A stretch of 39,940 bases of DNA from contig JBHIAG010000006.1 of NCBI GenBank assembly GCA_046758465.1, forward strand, positions 1-39,940, written 5' to 3'. A program made the position numbers and the translations under genes. The stretch's first letter is position 1. The number at the start of each line of letters is the position of its first letter. The notes beneath the pieces are model-generated. The model was not told the DNA's origin, made no database searches, and was given only the letters and a program-made list of their open reading frames with translations. Positions 8,189 to 16,278 of the stretch are shown piece by piece. Origin of the DNA: JBHIAG01 sp046758465. GTDB taxonomy: Bacteria; Acidobacteriota; Terriglobia; Acidiferrales; 2-02-FULL-67-57.

Positions 8189-8566
8189 ATGGGCTACAAA
8201 CTGGCGGGGGAACGAGGCGGGAGCCGGCTGCGCGTTGTCATCGCCTTGTTGCTTACGGCGGTGTTTGTCCTGGTACTGGTGCGCCTCGTGCCCGTCTACG
8301 TCAAGGACTATGCGTTCAAGGACGCGATGCGCCAAGAGGCCATGCGCCTGTATGCGCAGAACACAACCCCCGTGAAAATTCGCCAGCGCCTCTTGCGGGA
8401 AGCCCGGGAGCTTGGCATTCAGACCATACGACCTGAGCAGATCCAGGTGGTCCCGGCCAGGGGAGGTGTCCGCATCTCCGTCAATTACAGTGTGCCCGTG
8501 GAACTCATTGTTTACACGCTCACGCTAAACTTCCAGACTTCTGTGGATACGTCAACCGCTTATTAG
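8189..8566 (+). CDS. Small single-pass membrane protein (DUF4845-like)
   Basis: A 125-residue protein with a basic N-terminus, one membrane helix (about residues 15-34, VVIALLLTAVFVLVLVRLVP) and an extracytoplasmic domain of about 90 residues with KDAMRQEAMRLYAQNTTPVKIRQRLL, then RISVNYSVPVELIVYTLTLNFQT. The architecture of a helix followed by a YAFKDAM helix pair and an alternating beta end resembles the DUF4845-type small membrane proteins. I base this on layout rather than on a recognised motif, so the family call is tentative. Purine-rich GGGAGAG precedes the ATG at 8189. It lies between proS and the PBP1b-like gene. No function can be given. Confidence 0.6.
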   Translation: MGYKLAGERGGSRLRVVIALLLTAVFVLVLVRLVPVYVKDYAFKDAMRQEAMRLYAQNTTPVKIRQRLLREARELGIQTIRPEQIQVVPARGGVRISVNYSVPVELIVYTLTLNFQTSVDTSTAY

Positions 8567-8606
8567 CGGCGTTGCTACCCGATGAGGCGTGAACGAGCTC
8601 GAAGCT

Positions 8607-8669
8607 GTTCCCCCAAGCGCGTGAGCGCTAGGTTTGAGAAACCGCTCCCCGGTACGCGGGAACGGCGGT
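8607..8669 (+). promoter_or_regulatory. Possible structured leader upstream of the PBP1b-like gene
   Basis: Several perfect helices fall in this short stretch: GTTCCC (8607-8612) with GGGAAC (8658-8663); inside it AGCGC-GTGA-GCGCT (8616-8629, GNRA loop) and GGTTT-GAG-AAACC (8631-8643). An alternative hairpin pairs ACCGC (8641-8645) with GCGGT (8665-8669) plus TCCC with GGGA and ends next to the AGGTAAG before the start codon. The two folds share bases and exclude each other. No known riboswitch class was recognised. Confidence 0.35.
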
Positions 8670-8682
8670 AGGTAAGTTCAGA

Positions 8683-11115
8683 TTGCCCGTACGCATTCGG
8701 ATTCGCAACCGGCTGCTGACGCGAACCTGGGGCCGCATCCTCCTGCTGGGCCTGCTAGGTTCGCTCCTGCTGGGCGCGGGTGTTTTTGGCTACCACTGGC
8801 AGAGCTACTCCCGCCTGATCGACACCCGCCTGCGTGGTGAAATCTTCGAACGGGCTTCCCAAGTCTACGCTGCACCCCGGCCAGTTTTCCTACGCGAAGC
8901 TCTTTCTCCGGGCGACCTGGCCGCTCAGTTACGCCGGTTCGGATACGCCGAAGGCGATGAACCCCCCACGCCGTACGGCCACTTCCGCCGCACGGACCAG
9001 CGATTGGAGATTCGCCCGGGTCCGCTCTCGCTGGTCGGCGCAGGCGCGGCGGTGAGCATCGAGTGGGCGAATGGGCACGTCCACCGCATTACCAGCCTGG
9101 GCGGCGGTGCGAGACGCACGCGAGCCTGGGTGGACCCCGCCCATGTGACGAACCTGTTCGACCGGCGCCGCACCAAGCGCCGCCTGGTTAGCTACGAGGA
9201 CATCCCGCCTGAACTCATCCAGGCGGTGGTGGCGGCTGAGGATCGGCGATTCTTCAGCCATCCCGGCATCTCCCTCATCGATGGCCTGCGCGCCCTCTGG
9301 TATGACCTCGGGGTTTGGGCAGGGTTCCGCAAGGGTGTGCGATTGCACGGCGCCAGCACTCTGACCATGCAACTGGCGCGCAGCTTCTTTCTGACCCGCG
9401 ACCTCTCCTTGCGCCGGAAGGCGGCCGAAGCCCTCATCGCTCTCCAACTCGAACGCCGCTTCGACAAAGAAAAGATTTTTGAGCTCTATGCGAATGAGAT
9501 CTACCTGGGCCAGCGGGGCAGCTTCAGCATCCACGGTCTGGGCGAGGCGGCGCAGGCTTATTTCGGCAAAGATATCTCCCAGTTGACGCTGCCGGAAGCG
9601 GCTTTCCTGGCGGGCATCATCCGCGGCCCCAATCGCTACTCCCCCTTCCGCCACCCGCAGCGCGCCCAGGCGCGCCGCGACCACATCCTGGATGCGATGG
9701 TGGACACGGGTGCGATCACCCGTACACAGGCTGAGGCGGCCAAAGCGACTCCGCTCGCGCCTGCCCCGATGAGCGTCGAAGCCAGCGAAGCGCCCTACTT
9801 TGTGGACCTGGTCATGGACCGGTTGCTGGAGCGCTACTCGGAAGAACAGCTCATCACGCGAGGCTTTCGCATCTACACGACGCTGGATCGCGACCTGCAA
9901 CAGGCAGCCGCCGAGGCCGTCCGCGAAGCTCTCAAGGAGGTTGATGAGAAAGTCACCGAGCGCTGGAAGCACTCCGGAGGCCACCCCGAGCAGGTGCAGG
10001 TGTCCCTGATCGCCTTGGACCCGCACACGGGTGCGATCAAGGCGCTGGTGGGAGGTCGGGATTACCTCACCAGTCAGCTCAACCACGCGACCGCCCACCG
10101 CCAGCCCGGTTCGGCGTTCAAACCGTTCGTCTACGCGGCCGCCTTTCGGACCGGGCTGGTTACGCCCGAAACGGCGATGACACCGATTACGACCGTGGTC
10201 GACGAACCGACGGTCTTTTCCTTCGAGGATCAGGAGTACCAACCGTCAAACTATGGCGAACGCTTCTACGGCGTGGTAACGCTGCGGCAAGCCCTTGCGC
10301 GCTCCTTGAACGTGGCCACGGTCAAGGTCGCGGAGATGACAGGCTACGAGCAGGTGGCAGAGCTGGCGGCGCGGGCCGGTTTGAATCCACGGCTGCGGCC
10401 GACGCCGTCCATCGCGCTGGGGGCCTACGACTCGACGCCGCTAGAAGTGATCGGTGCCTACACGGTGTTTGCCCATGGGGGCGAGCGGCTGGAGCCGTAT
10501 TTGATTCAGCACCTGCACACGCCGGAAGGTGCTGTTCTCGAGGAGCACCAAAGCCTCCCGGAGCCGGTGCTTGACCCGCGCATCGCCTACCTGGTGACGA
10601 ACCTGCTGGAAGAGACGCTCAACCGTGGCACCGGCGCCGGGGCGCGGGCGCGTGGCTTTCTGGTTCCGGCAGCCGGCAAGACCGGCACCTCGCGCGATGC
10701 CTGGTTTGTGGGCTACACCTCAAACCTGCTGTGCGCGGTCTGGGTGGGGTTCGACGATTACAGCGACCTGGGTCTGCCGGGGGCGGTGGCGGCACAGCCG
10801 ATTTGGACGGAGTTCATGAAGCGTGCGGTGGCGCTGCCCGCCTATCGCGACCTCGAGCCGTTCGTTCCGCCCGAGGGAATCATCACGGTTCCCATTGACC
10901 CGGAAACCCTGCAGTTGGCGACGCCGGACTGTCCCGAGGTTCGCCCGGAACTGTTCGTCGTGGGCACCGAGCCGACCGATCTTTGTCCCAAGCACCGGCC
11001 CTCGCTGGTGCGACGCGTTACCGGGACGCTGATGCGCGCCATCGGCATTCGCCGCCGGGGCCCAGATACTAAGAAACCGGCCGCGCCGCTGCCGGCTTCG
11101 CGGCCGCACGAGTGA
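8683..11115 (+). CDS. mrcB: Class A penicillin-binding protein, PBP1b-like (bifunctional peptidoglycan synthase)
   Basis: An 810-residue inner-membrane protein with a short basic N-terminus and one membrane helix (18-36). A small domain resembling UB2H (about 60-150) follows, then the GT51 glycosyltransferase with catalytic Glu186 in AAEDRRFFSHPG, GASTLTMQLAR (223-233) and RRKAAEALIALQLE. The transpeptidase domain has the active-site SAFK (Ser477, Lys480), SLN (541-543) and KTGTS (from 666). Both activities therefore look intact: it polymerises lipid II and cross-links the strands. The UB2H-like segment favours the PBP1b branch over PBP1a. The only start in a suitable place is a TTG at 8683, with AGGTAAG upstream. 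The C-terminus ends in a basic and proline-rich tail. The TPR gene begins 7 nt after the stop. Confidence 0.93.
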   Translation: MPVRIRIRNRLLTRTWGRILLLGLLGSLLLGAGVFGYHWQSYSRLIDTRLRGEIFERASQVYAAPRPVFLREALSPGDLAAQLRRFGYAEGDEPPTPYGHFRRTDQRLEIRPGPLSLVGAGAAVSIEWANGHVHRITSLGGGARRTRAWVDPAHVTNLFDRRRTKRRLVSYEDIPPELIQAVVAAEDRRFFSHPGISLIDGLRALWYDLGVWAGFRKGVRLHGASTLTMQLARSFFLTRDLSLRRKAAEALIALQLERRFDKEKIFELYANEIYLGQRGSFSIHGLGEAAQAYFGKDISQLTLPEAAFLAGIIRGPNRYSPFRHPQRAQARRDHILDAMVDTGAITRTQAEAAKATPLAPAPMSVEASEAPYFVDLVMDRLLERYSEEQLITRGFRIYTTLDRDLQQAAAEAVREALKEVDEKVTERWKHSGGHPEQVQVSLIALDPHTGAIKALVGGRDYLTSQLNHATAHRQPGSAFKPFVYAAAFRTGLVTPETAMTPITTVVDEPTVFSFEDQEYQPSNYGERFYGVVTLRQALARSLNVATVKVAEMTGYEQVAELAARAGLNPRLRPTPSIALGAYDSTPLEVIGAYTVFAHGGERLEPYLIQHLHTPEGAVLEEHQSLPEPVLDPRIAYLVTNLLEETLNRGTGAGARARGFLVPAAGKTGTSRDAWFVGYTSNLLCAVWVGFDDYSDLGLPGAVAAQPIWTEFMKRAVALPAYRDLEPFVPPEGIITVPIDPETLQLATPDCPEVRPELFVVGTEPTDLCPKHRPSLVRRVTGTLMRAIGIRRRGPDTKKPAAPLPASRPHE

Positions 11116-11122
11116 GGAAGCG

Positions 11123-11899
11123 ATGGCGAAGCCACATCTTGTGGCAATGGTTTTTCTCCTTGCGCTTCTGGCATCGCCTGCGCTGAGCGCGCAACAGGCA
11201 CCGCTGGTTCCGCTCGAGCCGCGGGCGGAGCGGATTCGTCGTCTCGAGCTCTACGGCGATGTGCGGATGGCGCGGAAACGTTACCGCGACGCGGCTGAAT
11301 TCTACGGGCAAGCCCTGCAGCTCAATTCCCAGAAGGCGCCCATCGCGAACAAGCTTGGCATTGCCTACTTCCAGTTGCAGGATTACAAGCGCGCCCGGTC
11401 CTGGTATGAACGGGCCTTGAAGATTAGGCGGCAATTTTTCGAAGCGCAGAACAATCTGGGCATGGTGTACTACGTGCGGCGAAAGTACAAGAAGGCCCGG
11501 CGCTCTTTTGAGCGCAGCTTGCAGCTGCGGCCCGAGTCGGCCTCGGCGCACGTCAACCTGGCCGCCACCTACCTGTCGCTGAAGAAACCCGAGCAGGCCT
11601 TTCACGAGTATCGTCTGGCGCTGCTACTCAATCCGCAGATACTGGAGAAGCACAGCGGACCTGGCGTGGTGCTACAAACGCAGTCGCTCGAAGACATGGC
11701 GCAATTCCACTTCGTGCTCGCCCGGACTTTTGCGGCCATCGGGGACGTCGAGCGCTGCTTGGCCTACCTCCGTCGGGCGCTGGAGGAAGGCTTTCGAAAC
11801 CTCGACCTGCTGAACAGCGAACCCAACTTTGTCCTCATCCGGGAAGACATCCGCTTCCAGCAACTGCTGGCCCAGCCACCACGAGCCATCGAACCCTGA
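11123..11899 (+). CDS. Secreted TPR-repeat protein
   Basis: A 258-residue protein with a signal peptide (1-23, cleavage near ALSAQ) and at least three consecutive tetratricopeptide repeats: ARKRYRDAAEFYGQALQLNS (from about 50), LQDYKRARSWYERALKIRR, RRKYKKARRSFERSLQLRP and LKKPEQAFHEYRLALLLNP. A degenerate repeat follows around residues 200-235. TPRs mediate protein contacts, so this is probably a periplasmic scaffold. It follows the PBP1b-like gene by 7 nt and may work with it, in the way lipoprotein and TPR partners assist class A PBPs elsewhere; that partnership is inference from position. AGGAAGCG precedes the ATG. Confidence 0.8.
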   Translation: MAKPHLVAMVFLLALLASPALSAQQAPLVPLEPRAERIRRLELYGDVRMARKRYRDAAEFYGQALQLNSQKAPIANKLGIAYFQLQDYKRARSWYERALKIRRQFFEAQNNLGMVYYVRRKYKKARRSFERSLQLRPESASAHVNLAATYLSLKKPEQAFHEYRLALLLNPQILEKHSGPGVVLQTQSLEDMAQFHFVLARTFAAIGDVERCLAYLRRALEEGFRNLDLLNSEPNFVLIREDIRFQQLLAQPPRAIEP

Positions 11900-11933
11900 G
11901 GTATGTCGCCGGGCTGTCGGCATCACTCTGCGC

Positions 11934-11939
11934 TATAAT
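11934..11939 (+). promoter_or_regulatory. -10 element before nfeD
   Basis: A perfect TATAAT preceded by GC lies 9 nt before the GTG start at 11949. The -35 region is poor (no good match at 16-18 nt). A start here would leave only 3-4 nt of leader. Confidence 0.45.
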
Positions 11940-11948
11940 AGGTGCATC

Positions 11949-13292
11949 GTGCGCGCGCTAGTCCACCACCGCGGCGGCGGGCTCCTACTGTCGCTGGCCT
12001 TCCTTTTTCTCCCGGTGCTCCCCGGCCATGCCTCGACGGTCGTCGAGCTGCAGCTCAACGAGATTGTGCATCCGGTCTCGGCTGACTACATTGTGCGCGG
12101 GCTGGACGAAGCCCAGCGGCGCAATGCCGTGGCGGTGCTGATCGTGTTGAACACGCCGGGCGGGCTGGACGTCTCGATGCGCAAGATCATTGACCACATC
12201 ATCCACTCGCCGGTTCCCGTCATCGCCTATGTCGCGCCCAGCGGGGCGCGGGCGGCTTCGGCGGGCTTTTTCATTCTGCTGGCGGCCGACGTGGCCGCCA
12301 TGGCGCCCGGCACCAACACGGGCGCTGCCTCGCCGGTGCTCCTTCCGGGGGCGAAAGTGGACGAGACGCTCAAAAAGAAAATGACCCAGGATGCGGCGGC
12401 CTACCTGCGCGGTTTCGTCAGCAAGCGCGGCCGCAACGTCGCACTGGCCGAGAAGGCGGTCACCGAGGCTAAATCATTTACCGACGGCGAGGCGCTGGCG
12501 GGCAAGCTGATTGACCTGGTGGCGGAATCGCGCGAGGCCTTACTTGAGAAACTCCATCAACGTGCCATCAAGCGCTTTGACGGGCGGCAGGTGACGCTCG
12601 AGTTGAGCGCCGCACGGCTCGAAGAGGTGGCGATGACGCAACGGGAGCGCTTCCTGACGCGCATCCTCGACCCCAACATCGCCTTTTTGTTGTTTGTGTT
12701 TGGCATCCTGGGGTTGTACATTGAGTTCAACAACCCCGGCTTAATTCTGCCTGGGGTGGCGGGAGGCATCAGCCTGGTCCTGGCGCTGTTCGCCTTTCAC
12801 TTGCTGCCGGTCAACTACGCCGGGGTCTTGCTGATTGTCTTGGCCATGGCGTTGTTCCTCTTGGAGGCGATGTACGTGAGCCATGGAATCCTGGCGACGG
12901 GCGGGGTGGTGGCGATGGTGTTGGGCGCGCTGATGCTTGTCGAGTCGCCCCCGATTCCCCAACTGCAGGTCCGGTGGGAGCTCGCCCTGGCGGTGGCCAT
13001 TCCCTTCGCCGTCATCACCGTGCTCTTACTACGCCTGGTGTTGAAGTCCCGCCGTTGGCGCGTGGCCACGGGCCAGGAGGAGCTGGTGGGGGCGGTAGGC
13101 GAGGTACGGCAGGAAATCAGTGATGCCCGCAAGGGTCTGGTGCTGGTGGCGGGTGAGTTGTGGCGTGCGACCGCCAGCCAAGAAATTCCCGTGGGCCAGT
13201 CAGTGCGCGTGGTTCGCCTCGAAGGCTTGATCTTGCACGTAAAACCCATTGACGGCGGCTCGGGCGCGAGCCAGAGCCCCGAAAAGGAGTAG
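11949..13292 (+). CDS. nfeD: NfeD-family membrane-bound ClpP-class serine protease
   Basis: From the GTG at 11949 the protein is 447 residues: signal sequence (about 10-28), an N-terminal ClpP-like protease domain, four or more membrane helices (about 235-375) and a soluble C-terminal OB-fold NfeD domain. The catalytic Ser-Lys dyad is most likely Ser104 in GARAASAGFF and one of Lys142-144 in ETLKKKMTQDAA; IVLNTPGGLD (65-74) is the usual oxyanion strand. NfeD1b proteases cleave hydrophobic segments of stomatin partners. The stomatin (slipin) gene follows after only 2 nt, as in many genomes. The GTG is chosen over an in-frame ATG at 11829 inside the TPR gene because it directly precedes the signal peptide and follows AGGTG. 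Confidence 0.92.
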   Translation: MRALVHHRGGGLLLSLAFLFLPVLPGHASTVVELQLNEIVHPVSADYIVRGLDEAQRRNAVAVLIVLNTPGGLDVSMRKIIDHIIHSPVPVIAYVAPSGARAASAGFFILLAADVAAMAPGTNTGAASPVLLPGAKVDETLKKKMTQDAAAYLRGFVSKRGRNVALAEKAVTEAKSFTDGEALAGKLIDLVAESREALLEKLHQRAIKRFDGRQVTLELSAARLEEVAMTQRERFLTRILDPNIAFLLFVFGILGLYIEFNNPGLILPGVAGGISLVLALFAFHLLPVNYAGVLLIVLAMALFLLEAMYVSHGILATGGVVAMVLGALMLVESPPIPQLQVRWELALAVAIPFAVITVLLLRLVLKSRRWRVATGQEELVGAVGEVRQEISDARKGLVLVAGELWRATASQEIPVGQSVRVVRLEGLILHVKPIDGGSGASQSPEKE

Positions 13293-13294
13293 CC

Positions 13295-14044
13295 ATGCCG
13301 GTCATTTTGGTGGTGTTTGTAATCCTCCTCATCTGGGTGGTGAACTGCATCAAGATTCTGAAGGAGTGGGAACGCGCGGTGATTCTGCGCTTGGGCCGCA
13401 TGCTGCCGGAGCCGAAGGGCCCGGGGCTGATCTGGATCTGGTGGCCGATTGACAAGTTGACGCGCATCTCGCTGCGCATCATCACGCTCGACGTTCCCCC
13501 GCAGGACATCATCACCCGCGACAACGTCACCGTGCGCGTGAACGCGGTTGCCTACTTCCGGGTGATGGATTCCAATCGTGCCGTCAAACAAATCGAGAAC
13601 TACCTCTACGCCACCTCCCAGTTGGCCCAGCTCACCCTGCGCGATGTCCTCGGCCAGGTGGAGCTCGACGACCTGCTGGCGCGCCGCGAAAAAGTCAACG
13701 CCCGCTTGCAGGAAATTCTTGACGAACACACCGATCCCTGGGGCATCAAGGTGAGCATGGTGCAGGTCAAGGCGGTGGACTTGCCGGAGGAGATGCGGCG
13801 TGCCATCGCCAAGCAGGCCGAAGCCGAACGCGAGCGGCGCGCAAAAGTCATCCACGCCGAGGGTGAGTTCCAGGCCTCGACGCGGCTGGCCGAAGCAGCG
13901 AACGTGCTGGCGAGGGAGCCGCTTTCGGTGCAATTGCGCTATTTGCAGACGCTGACTGAGATCGGGGTCGAGCAAAACACCACCGTCGTCTTCCCCCTGC
14001 CGGTGGACATCATCGGCGCTTGGGCGAAGGCTGCTGCCAAATAG
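13295..14044 (+). CDS. SPFH/stomatin-like protein (slipin), partner of NfeD
   Basis: A 249-residue membrane-anchored SPFH protein: membrane helix at 2-20 (ILVVFVILLIWVV), EWERAVILRLGR and GPGLIWIWWPIDK of the slipin start, DVPPQDIITRDNVTVRVNAVAYFRV, LRDVLGQVELDDLLARREKVN, and the long charged helix AIAKQAEAERERRAKVIHAEGE. It ends in LPVDIIGAW, which is the hydrophobic C-terminal segment that NfeD proteases cut in characterised pairs. Slipins form large membrane-microdomain oligomers. The 2-nt gap after nfeD implies one transcript and coupled translation. Confidence 0.93.
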   Translation: MPVILVVFVILLIWVVNCIKILKEWERAVILRLGRMLPEPKGPGLIWIWWPIDKLTRISLRIITLDVPPQDIITRDNVTVRVNAVAYFRVMDSNRAVKQIENYLYATSQLAQLTLRDVLGQVELDDLLARREKVNARLQEILDEHTDPWGIKVSMVQVKAVDLPEEMRRAIAKQAEAERERRAKVIHAEGEFQASTRLAEAANVLAREPLSVQLRYLQTLTEIGVEQNTTVVFPLPVDIIGAWAKAAAK

Positions 14045-14052
14045 GACCACGA

Positions 14053-14628
14053 ATGGCGAAAGGCAAGGGCGGCGCGTACGAGATGGTGCTCGAGACCCGC
14101 CATCTGGTGGGGGTCTTCTTCGCGGTGGTCATTCTGTGTGCGGTCTTCTTCACGCTCGGCTTCGTTCTGGGGCGCAATCAGGAGCGCGCCGCCGCGCATA
14201 CCGCCGAGTTGGAGTCGCGTTCTACCACCCAACCCATGCCATCTGCTGCGGAATCGCCATCTAGCCCCACACCCACTGACCTCGGCTTCTACGGCCGCGT
14301 CGGGAAAGCACAACCGGCGACTTCGAGCCCGAAGCCGGTCGCTCCGCCGGTACCAAAATCGACGCCGCCATCCTCGCCCACCGGCACCTCGGCTGGCTCA
14401 AGCGCCGCAGCTTCCATCTTGCTTCAAGTTGCGGCCATTACCCAGAAGGACGACGCCGAGCGCTTGCAGAAGGAATTGCGTCGCCTGGGCTTTCCCACCG
14501 TTATCGTGCCGCCGACTTCCGGCCGTTTCTATCGTGTCCAGGTCGGGCCGTTCACAGACCCGGAGTTGGCGGCGGCAGCGCAGCGACGCCTGGAAGCCCA
14601 GGGCTTCACCGTCCTCGTCAAGCGTTGA
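14053..14628 (+). CDS. SPOR-domain membrane protein
   Basis: A 191-residue protein with a cytoplasmic start, one membrane helix (19-40, VGVFFAVVILCAVFFTLGFVLG), a Pro/Ser/Thr-rich linker (about 50-120) and a C-terminal SPOR domain (about 121-191: ILLQVAAITQKDDAERLQKELRRLG ... YRVQVGPFTDPELAAAAQRRLEAQGF). SPOR domains bind denuded glycan strands at division sites, so this is probably an FtsN- or DedD-like division or peptidoglycan protein. The in-frame ATG at 14020 lies inside the slipin gene, and the ATG at 14053 gives a better membrane topology. It lies 8 nt after slipin, in the same envelope gene run. Confidence 0.88.
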   Translation: MAKGKGGAYEMVLETRHLVGVFFAVVILCAVFFTLGFVLGRNQERAAAHTAELESRSTTQPMPSAAESPSSPTPTDLGFYGRVGKAQPATSSPKPVAPPVPKSTPPSSPTGTSAGSSAAASILLQVAAITQKDDAERLQKELRRLGFPTVIVPPTSGRFYRVQVGPFTDPELAAAAQRRLEAQGFTVLVKR

Positions 14629-14688
14629 TGTTCGCATCCGCCCCGCGCCTGCTGTCACGAAGAATCAGTTCCAGCCGGGAGAGTTGAA

Positions 14689-16278
14689 GTGCAGCAGAGG
14701 GAGCGCGCGGGGTCGGGGCGCGCCACCCGCCTGGCTGGCTCGCTGCTGAGCGGCTTTTTGCTTGTCCTCTGCTTTCCGAAGCCCCACCTGAGTTTTCTCG
14801 CTGTCGTCGCACTGCTTCCCTTGCTGCTGGCGATCTTCGCTGAGCGTCAGCGCCGCTGGCTGTTTCTCTACGGCTACCTAACCGGGATCATTTTCCTCGC
14901 CGGCACGATGCCTTGGGTCTATTCGGTGATGCTGACGTTTGGCCGATTGTCAGCACCCCTCGCCGCCGGGGTGTTTTTTCTCTTCGTTATTGTGATGGCA
15001 CTTTTCTTCGGACTGTACTCCTGGTGGGTGGGCGAGCTGGCCCGGCGCAGCCAGACAGTCGCCTTGCTGTTGGCGCCTGTCATCTGGGTAGCGATGGAAC
15101 TGCTCCGCACGCACCTCATCACCGGTGTGCCCTGGAACCTGCTCGGGTACGCTTGGGCAAAGCACCCGGAGTTGATTCAAGTTGCCTCCTGGACCGGTAT
15201 CTACGGAGTTTCCTTTCTCATGGCGGTGGTGAACACCGCGCTGGCTGCGGTGTGGGTTGTGCGCACGCGACGCGCCTTGCTGTTGGTTTCTGCGGTGATC
15301 TTGCTGGTGGCAGCGCTGGTCGTGGCACGGGCGCATCTGCCGCCCGCGGCTCCAACCGCCACAGCGCTCCTGGTACAGACCAACCTGCCGCAGCTCAGTA
15401 GCTACGAGCCCAACTGGGTGCTCAATCATCAAGACGAATTGCTGGAGCTTTATCGCCGTACGGCGGCGGCCGCAACCGCCCAGACGCCCCGCCCCTCGCT
15501 CGTCCTGTGGCCCGAAGTGCCTGCGCCGCTGTACTTCCACCACGACCCACTGCTGCGCGCGCAGTTGATGGCGCTGGCGCAGACCGCGCAGGCTCATTTG
15601 CTGGTTGGCTTCGTGGACTATCGCAAGGACGCCGAGGGTCGCGACCGCCCCTATAACAGCGCACTCATGCTCGCCCCGGACGGCGGGTTCGTCGGCCAGT
15701 ATGATAAGATTCATCTGGTGCCGTTTGGCGAGTACGTTCCGTGGAGGTGGTTGCTGCGCTTTTCTGGACGGCTGGTGGCGGAAGTGAGCGATTTTGCGCC
15801 CGGGAGCAGCAAGACGCTGCTGCCGATGGGGCACGGCCGGGCGGCCGTCATGATTTGCTACGAGGCGATTTTTCCGGGCTTGGTAGGCTCATTCGTGGCA
15901 CGGGGCGCGGACGTGCTGGTGAACATTTCGAACGACGGCTGGTTTGGCAACTCGGCCGCTCCGGCACAACATTTCAATATGGCCCGCGTGCGCGCGGTCG
16001 AAACGCGCCGCTACCTGCTGCGCACGACCAACACCGGTATTACCGCGGTCATCGACCCCCACGGGCGCGTGCTCGCCCAGGCGCCCACGGAGCAACGCAC
16101 GGTGCTCGTGGCCGGGTTTGCGCCTCGCCGGGAACGAACCTTCTACGTTCGCTACGGCGACTGGTTCGCCTGGCTCTGCCTGCTCGTTGGCTTGGTGGCG
16201 CTGGCGCGGATCCTGTGGCTGAATGCGGTTGAGGCGAGAAGCTATGCAGATGATCGAAGAACTCGAACGACGCTATAG
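14689..16278 (+). CDS. lnt: Apolipoprotein N-acyltransferase
   Basis: A 529-residue inner-membrane enzyme that adds the third acyl chain to outer-membrane lipoproteins. The N-terminal half carries about six membrane helices (from residue 16), then a periplasmic nitrilase-like domain and a final helix (about 488-512). The catalytic triad is intact: Glu276 in LWPEVPAP, Lys340 in YDKIHLVPFGEYVPW and Cys390 in VMICYEAIFP, close to E. coli positions 267, 335 and 387. Its presence is good evidence for a diderm with triacylated lipoproteins. The GTG start at 14689 is preceded by GGGAGAG. The stop overlaps the first 35 nt of prfB, suggesting coupled translation. Confidence 0.95.
   Translation: MQQRERAGSGRATRLAGSLLSGFLLVLCFPKPHLSFLAVVALLPLLLAIFAERQRRWLFLYGYLTGIIFLAGTMPWVYSVMLTFGRLSAPLAAGVFFLFVIVMALFFGLYSWWVGELARRSQTVALLLAPVIWVAMELLRTHLITGVPWNLLGYAWAKHPELIQVASWTGIYGVSFLMAVVNTALAAVWVVRTRRALLLVSAVILLVAALVVARAHLPPAAPTATALLVQTNLPQLSSYEPNWVLNHQDELLELYRRTAAAATAQTPRPSLVLWPEVPAPLYFHHDPLLRAQLMALAQTAQAHLLVGFVDYRKDAEGRDRPYNSALMLAPDGGFVGQYDKIHLVPFGEYVPWRWLLRFSGRLVAEVSDFAPGSSKTLLPMGHGRAAVMICYEAIFPGLVGSFVARGADVLVNISNDGWFGNSAAPAQHFNMARVRAVETRRYLLRTTNTGITAVIDPHGRVLAQAPTEQRTVLVAGFAPRRERTFYVRYGDWFAWLCLLVGLVALARILWLNAVEARSYADDRRTRTTL

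Noticed and set aside
8577..8606. Hammerhead-ribozyme-like CCGATGAG ... CGAAGC upstream of the PBP1b-like gene
   Set aside because: The core would need CTGATGA; a C replaces the essential T, GAAGC replaces GAAAC, and stem II does not pair cleanly.
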